Assembly: GCA_963575645.1 (NCBI GenBank)
Contig: OY754470.1
Span: 24,162,501 to 24,226,500 of the forward strand
Length of the DNA stretch: 64,000 bases
Reading direction: 5' to 3'
DNA from: Xanthostigma xanthostigma
Taxonomy: Eukaryota; Arthropoda; Insecta; Raphidioptera; Raphidiidae
In this document: piece by piece, positions 1-10,959 of the stretch
Layout: each line of letters begins with the position of its first letter
Numbering within the stretch: the stretch's first letter is position 1
The notes under the pieces: generated by a model
What the model was told of the DNA's origin: nothing
Databases searched by the model: none
What the model saw: the letters and a program-made list of their open reading frames with translations, nothing else
Made by a program: the position numbers and the translations under genes

Positions 1-31
1 AAAAGAGTAGTTCGCGACCGAACTATCTTAC

Positions 32-1166
32 CTGTCGAAATGGAGCGTGTGGGTCCGGTTCAGCTAGGATATATCGGTAGCCATCTTTGTTGTAAGGGTG
101 CTCCAACGGATAACCATGCGCTGGCAATTTGGAAGCACTCACATCTGCATTGCGACTTTTTTTCCCGATAGGACCCGAATCTCCGACCAACTTTCGCTTT
201 GTATTACGACCTTTTACTGCACCACTAAGAGGCACTAAAACGTTGCCAAAAACATTTTAAACACGGCGTACACAAGTAACTTTTGCTTTATCAAAGCATC
301 GTTACCTTGCTGTATACCCATATCAGTTATTTTCAACATACCCCCTTTGATCATTGCTTCATAATTTGGCTTGATTTGCATCAAATCTTGTGTTATGAGT
401 CCAAACATTTGTCCATCAGAATTACTCTCCTCGTAGCTGAACAGAACGTGTATGTCTTTGATGAGAGCTCTTTGAACAGTCGCGTGCCATGATTGCGTCA
501 CTCGTCGAGGCATCGTAGTCATGCTTTCCCAATGGTAATCGATGTACGGGATGATGTCTTTATCTTTGCTAAACATCAGCTTCTTCGAACCGTCTTTAGC
601 ACTTGCTTGTTGCAAATTTGCAATCGCGGTTATACACATTTGTGGAAACTCTTAAAAAAGAAACGCACATCAAAAAACTATATATTTTTTGAGGTAATTT
701 GAATAACTTCAATACTTACGAGCTTGATTCTTCTTAAAACTTTCGAGGCCAGTTGGCGAACAATTTTTACAAACAAAAAAATAATTTGACAAAAAGGGGA
801 CCAGTTTGCCTAACTGATATCCGATACACGATTCGTGATACCATCTTGTACAGTTAGCACACAATAGTTCTACAATGTTCAGATTTCTTTCTTTTCCACT
901 AAAAATTTAAATTAGAAAATCATTCGAGTTATTGTAAAAAATATTGAGGTTAGATACACACAACATATCTGCATAAAGTTTCAACTATTATGTAAATCAA
1001 TTTACCAGTAACAATTTGCGTCGGATGCCTTTCTTTGTCCATTATTTTTAGAAGATTCTTTAGAATGGTCCCCAGAGCCTGATTTACTATCATGTTTGCT
1101 ATGTTTATGCGATTCTCCGTTTTTATGCCTTTCTGTTCCATTGGACATATCACCGTTTTTATCCAT
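32..1166 (-). CDS. ash2: ash2: Set1/COMPASS histone methyltransferase subunit, N-terminal 296 codons (partial)
   Basis: ASH2 is a core subunit of SET1/MLL (COMPASS) complexes that methylate histone H3 lysine 4 in the nucleus. Four exons join in frame on the minus strand: 1166-1006, 898-720, 650-306 and 234-32, each with GT/AG ends. The start ATG (1164-1166) opens a His/Ser/Lys-rich leader. An atypical PHD-type zinc finger follows, with Cys52, Cys54, Cys67, Cys70, His75, Cys78, Cys97 and Cys100. The winged-helix region spans about 120-225 and contains [14 protein letters not shown] basic linker with KRKL and KKSR comes next, then the conserved entry to the SPRY part ([20 protein letters not shown], residues 265-284). 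The last exon ends at CAG|gtaag, so the SPRY core lies beyond the window edge. The intron between exons 3 and 4 is only 71 bp. Identity rests on strong recall of the ASH2 family pattern; no disabling change is seen. Confidence 0.95.
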
Positions 1167-1593
1167 TTTTTTCACTTGCAAATGAATGGCTAGTTCAACT
1201 TTTATTAAATGAGTATTATTTTACAACTGTGTTTATTTTCTATCGGAAGTAAGCACTTCGCAGTCTGTTCTCTGTTAGCGCTAAAACAAAACCTCTGAAC
1301 AAAACTGTCAAACGTCAATATTGTAAAACACAGTTTAGTAGCTAACGCCAATATAGTCATTGCTGGTGTTCGCTTGAGGTACTACAATCAAACCAAACGC
1401 CGTAAAAATCAAATTAAAAGGGGCAGATAACAGTTAAAATAAAACTTTCTCATGGTTTTCTATGTACAAAAAAGATTATTGCATATGTCATATAAGTACA
1501 ATAAATGCTTTCATAAGGAGTTTATCCACAAGAATGAAATCACAAAAAACGTATTCTTTTTTTGACGATTTGCAACAATTACTTATATTAATG
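1167..1593. promoter_or_regulatory. Upstream side of ash2 (5' leader and presumed promoter)
   Basis: This stretch lies directly upstream of the ash2 ATG and between two divergently transcribed genes, so it must hold the ash2 leader and probably its core promoter. No TATA box or initiator could be assigned with confidence. The sequence is AT-rich and shows no other gene. Confidence 0.4.
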
Positions 1594-1974
1594 TGGCTGC
1601 ACACGAGACTGGTTTTGCCGCTAAATTCCTTGCTAGGTTTCAAGAGTGCTGTGGTGCTGGGTTTAGTGATGGCTTTTATGTGTTCGCTTCACACGATGCG
1701 TATTTTGAAGCTGGATTTGTAGATAGTTTTGGTGCACGCGCAGTGACAGTTTGAATGTTAACAAGAGTGGACGTTTATTGTCTCTGAACAAAACACACAC
1801 TATGACGCTATGTTTGTGGGCGTTGGCCCATGTTGTCCACGTGACTAGATACTGTTTCCTGATTGGTTCTTACTCAAAACAAGCACGAAAAATAGCCCAC
1901 GTTATCCGAGCGTTAACGTTACGTCGCATTTCCATCTTCGCAGCTAGCGGTAGATCCAGCCTCGTGTGCAGCGG
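1594..1974. mobile_element. Foldback/MITE-like element with ~30-bp terminal inverted repeats
   Basis: The left end (GGCTGCACACGAGACTGG, then TTTGCCGCTA) recurs inverted at the right end (TAGCGGTAGATCCAGC, then CTCGTGTGCAGC) with few mismatches. A partial related copy with the same TTTGCCGCTA...CTCGTG core occurs near 8220-8265. No coding capacity is evident. It separates the ash2 and slo first exons. No clear target duplication was found, so the class is unknown. Confidence 0.6.
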
Positions 1975-2399
1975 CCTTTAGTTGCAGAAAGAACTTTAAC
2001 TTCTCGTAAATTTTATTGTAATTTAATAGGAAGATAAATCAAATATCGAAAATTAGTCGATATAAATAAATAGCATCTCTGTAAGTTTGAGATAATCAAA
2101 ATCTGAACAGCACTTGTTGCTACAATAAAAATATATTCTGTCAGTGCGACAACGCCACTTTCTCAAAACGGCGCCGCTGAAACAATTCTAAGTAGATAAT
2201 TCAGTTCGCTGAAATCCCGTTATCAGCATCCATAGCTTCATCGTAAGTTGTTCATGTCGGTGAATCAGGCACGTTGAGATTATTGTTCGGTTCTATAATA
2301 CAAATTTTCTGATTGCGCTGAAAAGAATGTAACTGAAAATTAGGATATATTAAAAGCGAATAACAGTCTGAGGATCGGCAACCGTTACACGTTTGTCTG
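1975..2399. other. AT-rich spacer upstream of slo, no gene seen
   Basis: No open reading frame, RNA gene or repeat boundary could be supported here. It precedes the GC-richer block next to the slo first exon and may contain distal promoter sequence. Confidence 0.4.
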
Positions 2400-2951
2400 T
2401 CGTCAATATGAGTGTCGATCGCGTCGCTTGGCGTCGATGCGGCCGTGGCGTCGCGACGATTGGCTGCGACAGTCGTATGCGTGAAATGGCGTCGACTAGG
2501 TCACGAAGGACGGCTATTGGCCGGCGTTAGTATTGATTCCCGCACCGCTCCGCGCGCGCGGGCAAGCCAGGATCGACGGCGCGGCGGCACTATTGTACAC
2601 TAGTCACAGTGCGCTGTCGGTGGCGACTTTACAACCGCAGCGACTGGCTACGCGAAAACTCACACACACACGCACATACACACACACACCTCTCTGATCA
2701 GTCATCCGTCGGTTGGTGGTGTGTGGATTGATTGATTATAACGAAGAAATATTAAAAAAGAGCGGGTCGAGGGCGCGCGACAACTGCCCCCCAAGTGCCA
2801 AGTCGAGCGTTCAGTTATTAAAAGGCGATAAGGTCGGCGGTGTTGTTGTTAATCTCTCAATGCGGTCCGGTTCGATCGGCAATCGGCGACGTGTGCTGCT
2901 GATGTTGTCAGTGTCAGAAGCCCGTGCCGGAGGTGGCTGGTGACGTAGGGG
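2400..2951 (+). promoter_or_regulatory. CpG-rich 5' region of slo with CA microsatellite
   Basis: Base composition changes sharply to GC- and CpG-rich, unlike the AT-rich flanks. An imperfect (CA)n tract lies at about 2660-2692. The block runs into the slo start codon, which follows an in-frame TAG at 2946-2948. It is the likely 5' untranslated region and promoter-proximal region of this slo first exon. slo genes in insects use several alternative promoters, so this may be only one of them. No transcription start was determined. Confidence 0.5.
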
Positions 2952-3257
2952 ATGACTTGCGACGAAGCGGCTACCGAGCCGCCAACAATAAATGATTGTC
3001 TCAAGGTGCGTAAGTGGTGGTGTTTCCTTCTGTCGAGCATCTTCACGTTCCTTGCCGGCCTGCTCATCGTCCTGCTATGGCGCGCGTTCGCCTTCCTGTG
3101 TTGCCGCAAGGAGGCGGAACTCGGTCCGAACGACCCCAAGCAGAAGGAGCAGAAGGCGGCGCGCGGCAAACAGGAGTTCGAAGGCACGTTCATGACCGAG
3201 GCCAAGGACTGGGCTGGCGAACTTATTTCCGGTCAAACCACCACCGGTCGCATCCTG
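2952..3257 (+). CDS. slo: slowpoke (BK calcium-activated potassium channel alpha subunit), first coding exon, 102 codons (partial)
   Basis: slo encodes the pore-forming subunit of the large-conductance calcium- and voltage-activated potassium channel of nerve and muscle plasma membranes. This exon gives the short extracellular N-terminus, the conserved NDCLKVRKWWCFLLSSIFTF into transmembrane segment S0 (about residues 22-48), and the intracellular S0-S1 loop. The loop carries a CCRK cysteine pair, a position palmitoylated in mammalian BK, and the hallmark stretches LGPNDPKQKEQKA, FEGTFMTEAKDWAGELISG and QTTTGRIL. The ATG is fixed by an in-frame TAG just three bases upstream. The exon stops in phase 0 at ATCCTG|gtgagt. 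S1-S6, the pore and the RCK domains must lie in later exons; none was seen downstream in the window. The base composition is much GC-richer than the surroundings, as expected for a conserved coding exon. Confidence 0.95.
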
Positions 3258-3951
3258 GTGAGTCTTCATGTTTTTACCCTCTGCAGGTTCTAGGATAATT
3301 ATTGCCAAAGCTGAGTCTCTGTAGAATTTTTAAACAACAGAATGCGTTAGGCAGTGAGACCTTCTTGTTAGTTTAAGCTGCAGGTTACGTGTCTACAGAA
3401 ACTCAACTGAAACTAAAAAATCCACTACATACACCTTCTGTTAACTTGTTGTTGAAAGTAAAAGCTATTTATTTATCCCCTTGGTAAGTTAATAAAAGCT
3501 AGATTACCAGTGAAGAATCATATTCGCCACACAAAGGAGAAACAGAACGTACCCAGTACGTCCATCTTTTGTTTTGTTTATAGTTACCAGTACCAGAGAC
3601 TAGGTTTTCGTACATTTTATTTTGTATTTGATTCTTGATGCCGTTTAACAGAAGGTGGATTAATTGGAACTAAGCTTATATTTACCAAAGTTTTGATGCA
3701 GTTTATTAAAAAATAAATGTTTATCTAAAAAAAAACAGTTCGTTTCATTTTTTGTAGTGTTCCCAAATGTGCTTTCTTAAAGATACTCTTTAAAAATAAT
3801 TGTACCATATCCAATATTACTGGCAGCCTGCTCGAAAAGCTATTTTTGACATTTTTAACTTTTTTATTTTGTTTATTCATCATGTTGAAAAAAGTCAAAC
3901 ATTCCCTCAAAAGTCAACATTTGTTTAGCATCTATATATAATCTACAATGT
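3258..3951. other. AT-rich intronic sequence, no gene seen
   Basis: Apart from the splice donor at its left edge, this stretch shows no convincing reading frame, RNA gene or repeat boundary. Confidence 0.4.
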
Positions 3952-4118
3952 ATATGTTACGGTAAATGTAAACTCTTGGGAAATGTACACATTTACCGTA
4001 AAATGTGCCGGAGAATGTGTACATTAAATGTAGATATTGCGGTAAATGTACACATTCTCCGGCGCATTTTACGGTAAATGTGTACATTTCCCAAGAGTTT
4101 ACATTTACCGTAACATAT
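3952..4118. repeat. Foldback element, 74-bp arms, 19-nt loop
   Basis: Positions 3952-4025 and 4045-4118 are inverted copies with about one mismatch. The arms contain repeated TTTACCGTAA and TGTACAC motifs, so each arm is also internally repetitive. No coding content. Probably a very short MITE or a local inverted duplication. Confidence 0.85.
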
Positions 4119-4579
4119 CTATAAACAAAGTCAAAGCCGTTCATTGTAAAAAATGAAGATTTCAACAAGTTGTGAATTCCAACAAACATCGGTACAAGAT
4201 TAATGCTAAAAATAATTTATATAGTTATTTATATAATTTATATATATAGTTTCATTTAAAAATAAAATGCAATATTATTTTCGTCAATCTAGAAATTTTT
4301 GCATTGCTTGTGAGCGTATATCTACACTATTATATAAAATTATTGATATGTATGTAATGACGTATGTATGTTTGAACGGCTTTAACTATAAAAAAAGCTA
4401 TTTGACGAATTTTGATAATTTGTTTTAATGTTCCTTATGTAGGCTATGTTTAATTTAACATTTTAAGTTAATTTTTGAGTTTATAAATTGATTACATTTG
4501 TAAGAACTTTGTTACTTGAGCCAAGACCCATTGCATAGTCTAATAACCCGTATGGGATCAAGGTTATTAATCGAAGAGG

Positions 4580-4690
4580 GTATAAGGGTGCGCTCAAATA
4601 TTACGCAAACACGCTTAGGGGGAGGGGGATTCAATATTTTCTTTTGCTGACAAAGGTAGCGGGAAGTAAATGTACAATATACACCTACTT
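4580..4690 (+). mobile_element. Fragment resembling one end of a PIF/Harbinger-like MITE
   Basis: The sequence AAGGGTGCGCTCAAATATTA followed by CGCAAAC resembles the left end of the element at 48643-48894 (GGGGCCATTCAAGTATTACG). The opposite end was not found nearby, so this is treated as a truncated relative. Confidence 0.35.
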
Positions 4691-4879
4691 ATTGACCAGC
4701 ACATTATAAACTGATTTCATATCTTTCATGCAGCCGGAAGTTAAAAGCGTTCGTATTCATATAATACTGTTATGATTTCATTATCTTCTCTACATTGTCG
4801 TCACAATATTTTGCTTTCGTTTCGAGAGCTACGGTCTGGACAAAAAAATGAATTTAATATTGAAAGTTGGTACTTTTTA

Positions 4880-5460
4880 TAATGTGCGTCAAGCCAGATA
4901 GAACACCATTAAGAAAACATTTTTTTACGCCAATCGTCAGTGCTACATTAGTGCCGTATCCTGTTAAAATTTTAGCGCCAGTGCCGGAAAACTAGGTTGC
5001 TGGTGTTCCATCCAGCTTGACGTCAAACTGGATAGGATACCAACAATACTTTATATTATCCACAATTTTCTGACACACTAACACTGAAATTTTATCAATA
5101 TACGGTACTTACTAACGATTGGCGTAAAAAATGTTCAAAAGTAGTTTTTTAAGGGGTGTCCCATCTTGGTCAAGCTTGATGGGATACCGACAACCGTCTA
5201 TATTTCCCATAATTTTCCGGCACCAACACTGAAATTTTAACAGTATTCGACACTAATGCAGTATTAATAATTGGCGCAAAAAAAGCAAAAGTCGTTTTTT
5301 AAGGGGTGTCTCATCTAGCTTGACGTCAAGATAGATGGGACACCAATAACCCACACTTTTCCGGCGCTAACACTGAAATTTTAACAGTATACGGCACTAA
5401 CGGTAACACTAACGATTGACATAAGAAATCGTTTTTTGATGGTGTCCCACTTGACCTGAT
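4880..5460. repeat. Degenerate tandem/inverted repeat array centred on TGACGTCA palindromes
   Basis: At least three direct units of roughly 135-150 bp occur (junctions GTTTTTTAAGGGGTGTC near 5143 and 5291 and a diverged one near 5427). They are preceded by one inverted unit at about 4900-5010. Each unit has a palindrome of the form GGTGTC-CATCTAGCTTGACGTCAAG-...-GATGGGACACC, and a spacer with ACACTGAAATTTTAACAGTA and CGGCACTAACG. No reading frame. It could be a decayed foldback family amplified locally or the internal satellite of a transposon. Confidence 0.7.
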
Positions 5461-8209
5461 GCACACATCTTTATAGTGTGGATATTTTCGAGATATCACG
5501 AAATTATGTTGATTTTTTCTTTGATGTTATCACACAAAGAATGTTAGAATTAATTTTCTCTCTTGGCTTTTAGTAGAACAAACTTCATTAAGCAAACCAG
5601 CTAATTGGTGACTATTAAACACTGTACGTTCTAAGATAAAACAATGTTTTAAATAAGTATAAAATTATAGATACATTTAGATCTCTGGGATGATGAAGTA
5701 CGTGCATTCCTTTGTTGAAATAATCGACTGCATAGTTAGAATGTGTTTATGACAACAATTTGAAAACAGTTTCGTTACCAGAGCTTGCTATACTCGTGTA
5801 CCTAAATAACATGTATACGTCACTAGTCCATCGTTATTTTTAACAGCGTTATGCATGTCAAATGTTAAAATAACACTATCGCTGTTAAGTGACTGTTGAA
5901 ATTTAAAATATTGTAATATCTTGTCACTAGATTTCATTAAATACAACGAAAAATAAACAGCCCCAGCTTAAGACAAACTTCGCGTATTTGTTGACTTATC
6001 CATATTCAAAACTTTGGAAAGCCTATATAACAAAAATGTATGTATTATTCCAACAGATGACTTTTCCAGTAAAACCTAGGAATCAGGATTGGCCCAAACC
6101 TTACTTTTACTTTATTTCGATATTCTTTTAATAAATATAAAATGTTTTCAATGTTTGTTAGTGTTGTAGTTATGCTAATAAATTTTTGAATACATTATTG
6201 GGGTAATTTGTGAGAAACACACGCAATAAACATATTCTTTTGTTGATATAAATATATTAAACTTAAACTCTTCTAAATTTTAGATCAGTTAGTATAAAAA
6301 GATTTTAAAGCAAACCTAAACAATATTATTATTTTATTAATAAACGGTCAAGTTGTTGGCCTTTTTCAGCAATCTGGTTATATATCAATACAGTTAAAAA
6401 AAACAAAGACTTAAATTGACATACAAGACTGCAGATAATTTCAAAAATATAAATATTAAAATCTTGTTTTTTTTTAAGTAAAACTTTTTTAGGCGCGTTT
6501 TCTGAATTTCGAAAAGGCAACTCCGTGAGTTGCCGTATAATATAAGCTGTAGTTTAGAATAGTATTTTCAGTCTGAGAACCGGAAATAACCGAAGAAAAT
6601 CCTTTCGGTATCTCAGCTAATAATATACTTGCATGTTTTATTTCAAACGCGCGTAAAGATGACACGCACATCTAGTTTTAATCTCAATTTTTATGTTTTT
6701 CTAATTTTCATTAGCAAAAAGCATCTCAAATTTTATATTTACCATATTGATATTTTCTCAGAAAAAAATAAGGTTTGGTTTTATGCATTATACCAGAGTG
6801 TTATGAGTATGGCTAAAGCGAACGTACGAATTGGCCATTAAACCTAGACATAAAAAATAACGTCTTTACAAAGTAACATATTTTAACATTTTTAAAAATT
6901 ACGTTTCAAATAATTTTTTTGAACTTACTTTTCAAATACAATTTTCTGATTTTTGAAGGTTTGAGAATAGTTGATGTCGTTGTTTACACGGCGTTTTTAT
7001 GGCTGCTCTATATTACAAGCCCTAAATTTTCAAGTTCTAATCTAAGAACAGACGTACCTAATATGAATTGAATTTTCAATTTATTATCCAAGAGATAATA
7101 GATCAAAACTATATGAATTTGTGCTAGAACAAAATATAGCCCTATGTATCAATAAAATAGACAATTTAGTTTTATTATCTTAATTTTTTATATTTTGCTT
7201 TCGTTGTAGTAATTACAGAGCAGTCGATAAAATCATGTCTGAAATAACTGAAACCGAACAGTCTTTACATAGTGGCTTATGGAACGGTTTGGAACAGCGA
7301 ACAGCGGTGAAACAACCGTCCTTATTTAATTTTTAATGAGTGGAAAAGATCAATAATTTGGTGCATGTATTTGGGTAGTACTTATTTATAGTATTTCGAA
7401 AGTTTCGAACGTAACCATATATTTGTTGTTTTATTCGTAACTGTGTAACATCTACTATATAGTAGTTATTGATCCAGCCGAGTGTCATTCAACGAAACGG
7501 GAATCAAATACATAATGTACCAGATGTGTACATATATGTAATACACATCCCTTTGTGTCACAGTTGGACAAAAGAAACTGTTGTCTAATCTCTATTTTTT
7601 CTTTGTCTTCAGAACATTTTTAATTACCTGCATTTTTTACTTTCGCTTTGAGGTAATTCTACAAATTCAAACTCGTCACTCTGATGCCCATATTCACCGA
7701 ACACTATTAAAGATAGAAGTTACTAGCCTTGGAACAAATTTATTCCTTCGAATAAAATTTACTTTCAATTCACCAAGAAATATATCTGTTAGAATAGTTA
7801 CTTGTAGAATAAATATACACTGCACTATACGCCTTGCTATTTTTGTTGAATATTTTGACGTTCGCCCAAAAATCCGACCGATGGCATTAAAGTAAACGTC
7901 AAAACAAAAAACACTCACAAAATAATAATTTTTTATCCAAACCCAATTGGACAATAAACTTCCACTAACTTTAATGATTTACAACTTACTATACACTTAA
8001 TGAAAGGTTAATAAACAACACACAAATAAATTCACAAGAGCAACTGTAGATATAATACTCCACGTTTATAGGTTAAATATTATGATCTATGTGGCGGCCT
8101 TTATGATTTTATCAGGCGAATGAATATTTATACCCTCGAAGTAAGACAGAATCGATTTATACCTGCAATACATGGTTGGCGAATTGAATTATCGCTATTT
8201 ATAAAATCC
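5461..8209. other. AT-rich intronic sequence, no supported gene
   Basis: Several short open frames occur on both strands (for example at 7581-7895 and 7694-7954). They overlap antisense to each other, lack recognisable domains and have the composition of surrounding DNA. A small perfect hairpin (GGCAACTCcgtGAGTTGCC) lies near 6516-6534. No repeat boundaries could be fixed. Confidence 0.4.
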
Positions 8210-8265
8210 TAGCAGACACATCTAGCAAGGATTATCTATAGCGGCAAAACCAGCCTCGTGTACTT
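8210..8265 (-). mobile_element. Partial copy of the 1594-1974 element
   Basis: TAGCGGCAAAACCAGCCTCG followed by TGTAC matches, in reverse complement, the left end of the element at 1594-1974. The second end was not located. Confidence 0.5.
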
Positions 8266-8762
8266 TGCGACGTCACAACGGTCATTAGTTCCCTATTTCG
8301 CTGCTTTCATATTATGGTTCATATTCGTCACTGTAGTCGATGTGTCGTACGGTTGAAAAATTTGCATAATATTGTAAGTAGATTATTTGACCGACGTGAG
8401 ATTGGATTGCTGTATAATCAGCTCATTATCATAGTATTACATGTTTTAATCATTATTTTAATTACTTTCATATTTAATTAGAAATATTTGATATAAAAGT
8501 TGCGAGTTTTACAATAATATTCATTATATTGTAATGTTTCCGTTGAACTGGCAGGGTTGTCATGTAATGTAGGTCTTTTTTAAATTAGTGCAGTTGATAG
8601 TTTTTTTCATATATATTATATATTTAAAACTAAAATTTATCTTGTTGTTCAAAGAGACTACCGGCGCCTTCTCTCCTTTACACCTGATTTTTATTTAGTC
8701 TCACACTAAATTAGCCTATTAAGTCCTCTAATAAATTCCTCCCAATCACATTTGTTATACAG

Positions 8763-9390
8763 GGATGTTCAAAAAGTCCCGCAACGTCTGAATATCTCAG
8801 AGAGATTAAGTTTTTTTGAAAAATGTTGCGAATGAAAGTTGCTCAACTCGCTGCAATGTATTTTTTGGGCACAAAACTTCCTTCCAAGAGGATGCTCCCG
8901 TGGGGGCGGAGAAGTTAACTCTGAAATTTTAAATGGCAACCGTAATTTTTTTATTGGGTCGAGCGAAAAAAGACATCTTTTGTCCGAAACTGTTATTTGT
9001 TCAAGCTACAGATAAACAAATAAAATTCGTGCATTTTGTAATAGGCCAAGAAATTGTACTCTTTAACTTGACCTTGTTTTTTATTTGAGGGGGTAAAGAT
9101 AATTCGGAAAATTTTACCTCGCGTACTCGGTGATCTGTAGGTTAAACAAAAAAATTGGGACAAAAGATATCTTTTTTGTCCGAAGAACGCGATCTAATAA
9201 AACAAATTTGAGGTTGCCATTTAAAATTTCGGAGTTACCCTCGCCCCCCTCACGGTGGCACCCTCTTGAGAGGAATTATTGTGACCGAAAAATACACTAC
9301 AACGAGTTGAGCAACTTTCAATCGCAACATTTTAAAAAAAAACTTAATCTCTCTGAGATATTCAGGAGTTGCGGGACTTTTTGAACAGCC
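8763..9390. mobile_element. Foldback/MITE with terminal TGTTCAAAAAGTCCCGCAAC repeats
   Basis: The two ends are inverted copies (left TGTTCAAAAAGTCCCGCAAC; right GTTGCGGGACTTTTTGAACA). The inverted homology extends inward well over 100 bp, including TTGAGCAACTTTC and TCTCTCTGAGATATTCAG on the right arm. Ends of this form, flanked by TA-rich sequence, resemble mariner-type MITEs, but no target duplication is convincing. Reading frames inside are by-products of the palindrome. Confidence 0.75.
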
Positions 9391-10280
9391 GATGTATATT
9401 ATATACTTAAAATTATGTTCAAACATACAATATCCAGTATTAAATTTTTATGGGAAGGTACATATATAAAACATGACGTCACATTGGTATGTTGAAGGAC
9501 GTAGTTTTGTGAAAAAATGTGACAAAAAAGTAAGAGCGTATTGAAATTCCAAATATCGCGTGACTATTGACTAATATGTAAAGGGCCCCTTACATTATTG
9601 ATTGTGTAAAATGGAAAGAATCGTTTTCTAGTTTACCAAACCCATTTTAAATAGAGAAATCTGAAAATATATATTTTACACTGGAGCTCGTCTATTTTCA
9701 CACTACCGGGGCTAATCGACTCATGTATTTTCAACTTCTTCTTCCTCCTCACTTCCTTCCAGAAAAAAGTCTTTATTAATAATTTGAGGTTGAACGTTGT
9801 CAAACGTATTTTCTTCATACCTCGATCGAAAGTACATACTTTCGGCATCAATTGTAAGGCACGCATTAGTGCAGGGATTACACACACTGATGCGGGAAGT
9901 ACGTACGTTCGAGCGGCAGTAAAGAAAAACTAATCTATCAACTGTTGTTTAGATGTCGTTTCATAGCAACCCCATTACATTTTAGCTAATAATCGCGAAC
10001 AGCTGTCATTCGTGTTTTTACGTATAACCTCAAAGCGGCAGGTATTTATTGCTCCTATTTACTTACAAGCAAAAGGTCTTCCATCTGCCCATATGTACAA
10101 AAGACAATTTACAAAATACACTACAAAAATATTAATAATGCACTTTAAAAACTATAACAAGGAAATCAAGATTGGATAATAAATCAAGTTCTTCTACTAT
10201 CCAACAAAAGCTTATTGAAGAAATAATAATAAGTAGGTAATTAATTAATGTATTTAATAAGCGTATGGGGTATGAAGAAA
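9391..10280. other. AT-rich intronic sequence, no gene seen
   Basis: No supported coding region, RNA gene or bounded repeat. Confidence 0.35.
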
Positions 10281-10403
10281 ATAGTATACACTACACTGGA
10301 CGAAATTTTGATACCTTGCACTGCGCGTCATGATGCCTAAGGCGCATCATGGCGCACAGTGCAAGAATTTAAAACTTTAGGCCAGTGTGGTGTAATATAC
10401 TAT
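10281..10403. repeat. Imperfect hairpin of ~123 nt
   Basis: The outer arms ATAGTATACACTACACTGG and CCAGTGTGGTGTAATATACT pair. The inner arms CTTGCACTGCGCGTCATGAT and ATCATGGCGCACAGTGCAAG pair around a 5-nt loop (CTAAG). Size and mismatched-stem architecture resemble a microRNA-type precursor or a tiny MITE; the sequence alone cannot decide. Confidence 0.7.
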
Positions 10404-10959
10404 TTCCCATTGTTTGAGCTGCGTGGATGGAAACACTAAGTTTGCGTGAGAAGTAAGAACTAAAAACTTGAAAATACGTGACTAAAATCAATTGAAAATA
10501 GATGGTGTTGAAAGCACATGATCTGAAATTCCGACTGTATTATTATAGTTCAGAGAACTGTATTATAATAGCAGAGAATGGGTGAGAATATTTCTAAACA
10601 GAACATGCCTTTTGTGATTGTGGTTACAATTTTAGCATGTATTTCTCTGCATCTAAATTAAGCTTTTAATTATACGTAAATAATATTAATCATGCTACGA
10701 AACCAGAAACTCGAAGGGTAATGTGTCATTAATGTTTTTTGGTTTACTAAATGTTGCTGTAGTAGATAAACGTAGTATTATACAAAAGAGCAATAAACAT
10801 TCTGACCACAACTGTTGCGGTTTGGCCAGTAGAAAATTGACCAAAGATATATATAGGAGTTTTGTACACGTATACCATATTACCGTATACATTCAACGTA
10901 AAAGTTCTTTGGTCTAGAACACTTTACTTACAAAGTACCAGTGGTGATTACTCTATGAG

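Noticed and set aside
2992-3308. Other open frames overlapping the slo exon
   Set aside because: Shadow frames of a GC-rich coding exon; the frame from 2952 alone matches a conserved protein and ends at a splice donor.
7581-7954. 104-codon plus-strand and 86-codon minus-strand frames
   Set aside because: Antisense to each other, no recognised domain, composition of surrounding non-coding DNA.
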